A program made the translations under genes and the position numbers. The notes under the pieces were generated by a model that saw only the letters and a list, made by a program, of their open reading frames with translations, made no database searches and was not told the DNA's origin. Of a stretch of DNA of 64,000 nucleotides, positions 62,301-64,000 are shown piece by piece (within the stretch, counting starts at the first letter, position 1; each line of letters opens with the position of its first letter). The stretch spans positions 558,001-622,000 of the forward strand of contig NW_024104321.1 in NCBI RefSeq assembly GCF_003945595.2. Reading direction: 5' to 3'. Source of the stretch: Pipra filicauda (lineage: Eukaryota; Chordata; Aves; Passeriformes; Pipridae).

Positions 62301-64000
62301 CCACATCAGCCCTCCTTGAAGGAGAGTAATTTGTAGGTCAGAAATCAATAGTGTGTCTGGGAAGCGCATTTGTGGGTTCTTTGCTTTAGACTGAGTAGAA
62401 ATTAATGTTTTAAATAAGTGCTCATGCTATAAGGTATCAAGTTGCATTCCTTCTTTTTGTTTAATTTCTCTCGAAATAGTCTTTCTTAGTAGGTGCTTTA
62501 AAATTTATTTCTTATTTAATTCATCATGCTAACTGTCCATCAGGTAGCAGTGATTCTAGCTAAAATAACAATCATTTTTCCTCCCAACCAACAACTATGC
62601 AGAAGGTTGCTGTTAAGCTGAACCTCTTTGTCAGACATACATTGTTATTTATTATTTGTCCCTACAAGATAAATGTGAATGATAAATCACAAAGATTTCC
62701 TCCTCGCTTTCTCCCTGCAAGGACTGTTTGGAGGCACGGACACTAAATAGTGTACATGTGCATACATGTCAGGGTTTCTCCAGCCACCTCTATTTGTGCT
62801 GTTTATCTGCTGGCTGTGGAGTCTCCTTTGCTGGAACAGGTCCAAGGTGCCTTCCTTGGTGTTAGTTATGTACTAATGAAAATAAATAGCTTTTTCTGTT
62901 TCTTCTAGTACCTTGGCTGTGAAGGCAGGCACTGCTGCAGCCACACAGTTCAGCATTCATATATGTAGGTGATCTATTAAGACAAAACTGGCTTCATTTC
63001 ACTGCCATGATATGTCTTGGGATTTGGAAAAATTTTTCATCCTGAAATAAGATGAAAAGCTAGTTTCCCCTCAAATGGAAATTCAGTATATTAAACATAC
63101 TAAATTCAACATAGTAGAACACTGAGTTACCTGGAAACTGAGACTTATGAGCTCTGTGCTCTCTAGGAACCTCAACAGATCAAGCTCACAAAAACCCAGG
63201 GAAGCCATGTAAGTAAGCAGACAATAAAACACCCAAGCTGAGAGATGACATAACACATTTTATGTATAATTTCTTTACTCTGTGGCTTTGTGAAAACAGG
63301 AATACAACCACCAACTATTTCCATTTCAGTAAATCTATATTTTCAGAGGCAAAGATTGCTACTGAAAATGCCCTTTAAGTCTGATGTCCTTCAGACTCAC
63401 TCTCTTTAAAGCCATGTACAGTCAGTAGGTCCAGACTCTGTAGTTGTCAAAGCTATCTGGCCTTCACATAGGTCAGCTTAGCTGTCCCTCTGTTTGTCCT
63501 CTTCACTACACAGTTCATAAGTGCCCCTTTTCCCATCCATGATCCTGCACTGCTCTCTGTGTTAGCTTACTCCAGCAGTCTTGCCTGGATATAACACGTT
63601 TTAAATGATGTTGTACCCACTAGATTTAGAAATACAGACGTGGTGGCTGTTCACGTGCTGGCCCATGTGTTTGGGTCTGCCCTCACCTAGGCCAGCACTT
63701 CTGGGGCTTCCTGAGACCTCATAGGTCTTTACTCCTATATAGGGGCTGGGAAGCAAAAATACAAATGAGGTAGGTCTCCTTCTAATGGTTGGGTGCCCCG
63801 AGCAGCAGAAATAGCTGAGCTAATTGGTCCAGTAACAGGCGTGGCTTCATTTTGGTTACTTGGACTATTTTCTCGCTTCTCAAGATACATCCAGGCATTT
63901 TTCTTCTGAAGAATGTGATTGTCTTTGGCCACACATGAGCCCAAGCCTTGCCTCAAGTCCTGCCTGCTTAGACCACCCTCGCCCTGAGTGCAGTTGTGTC
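62301..64000. other. unique non-coding sequence, no gene seen
   Basis: No exon, RNA gene or repeat recognised up to the window end. The minus-strand frame 63735-63956 is motif-free. Confidence 0.5.

Overview
This window reads as avian nuclear DNA, most likely from a passerine, and it is almost entirely non-coding. The lineage call rests on the mobile elements. There is a nearly full-length CR1 LINE, two 5'-truncated CR1 copies ending in typical CR1 3' termini, and two solo LTRs with target-site duplications of the ERVK (6 bp) and ERVL (5 bp) type. I found no intact host gene, no convincing exon, no tRNA or rRNA gene and no CRISPR array. Open frames outside mobile elements are short (at most about 156 codons). 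The stretch is best read as intergenic sequence or the inside of a very large intron.

Layout. 1-10.7 kb: unique AT-rich sequence with small tandem duplications, one TG/TA microsatellite and a 26-base C run. 10.8-11.1 kb: minus-strand CR1 tail. 11-25 kb: unique sequence with low-complexity tracts, a 124-bp inverted repeat at 22.54 kb and a GATA-motif cluster at 23.7-24.1 kb that could be an enhancer. 25.0-25.3 kb: apparent C-terminal tail of an ancient RTE-like LINE. 27.7 kb: possible MITE. 36.6-37.1 kb: pyrimidine-rich strand. 37.6-41.8 kb: plus-strand CR1 with broken ORF1 and ORF2, although the reverse transcriptase part is open for 535 codons. 41.85-43.03 kb: minus-strand CR1 tail split by a 347-bp solo LTR with a perfect 6-bp duplication. 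45.1-49.1 kb: cluster of old relics, comprising a possible RTE endonuclease piece (minus), a degraded Ty3/gypsy-type gag with capsid and zinc knuckle (minus), and an old CR1 3' fragment (plus). 53.85-54.45 kb: solo LTR of about 599 bp, probably ERVL. 55.3-55.5 kb: hAT-like relic. 58.4-58.8 kb: GC-rich patch. The rest to 64 kb is unique AT-rich sequence with possible conserved non-coding blocks.

No genes appear to act together here. The readable story is layered insertion: very old Ty3/gypsy, RTE, hAT and old CR1 remains, then younger CR1 copies, then an ERVK LTR inserted into one of them. The most notable item is the gag relic at 46.4-47.2 kb, because Ty3/gypsy coding remains are uncommon in bird genomes. 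Family calls were made by eye from translated motifs and have not been checked against a database.
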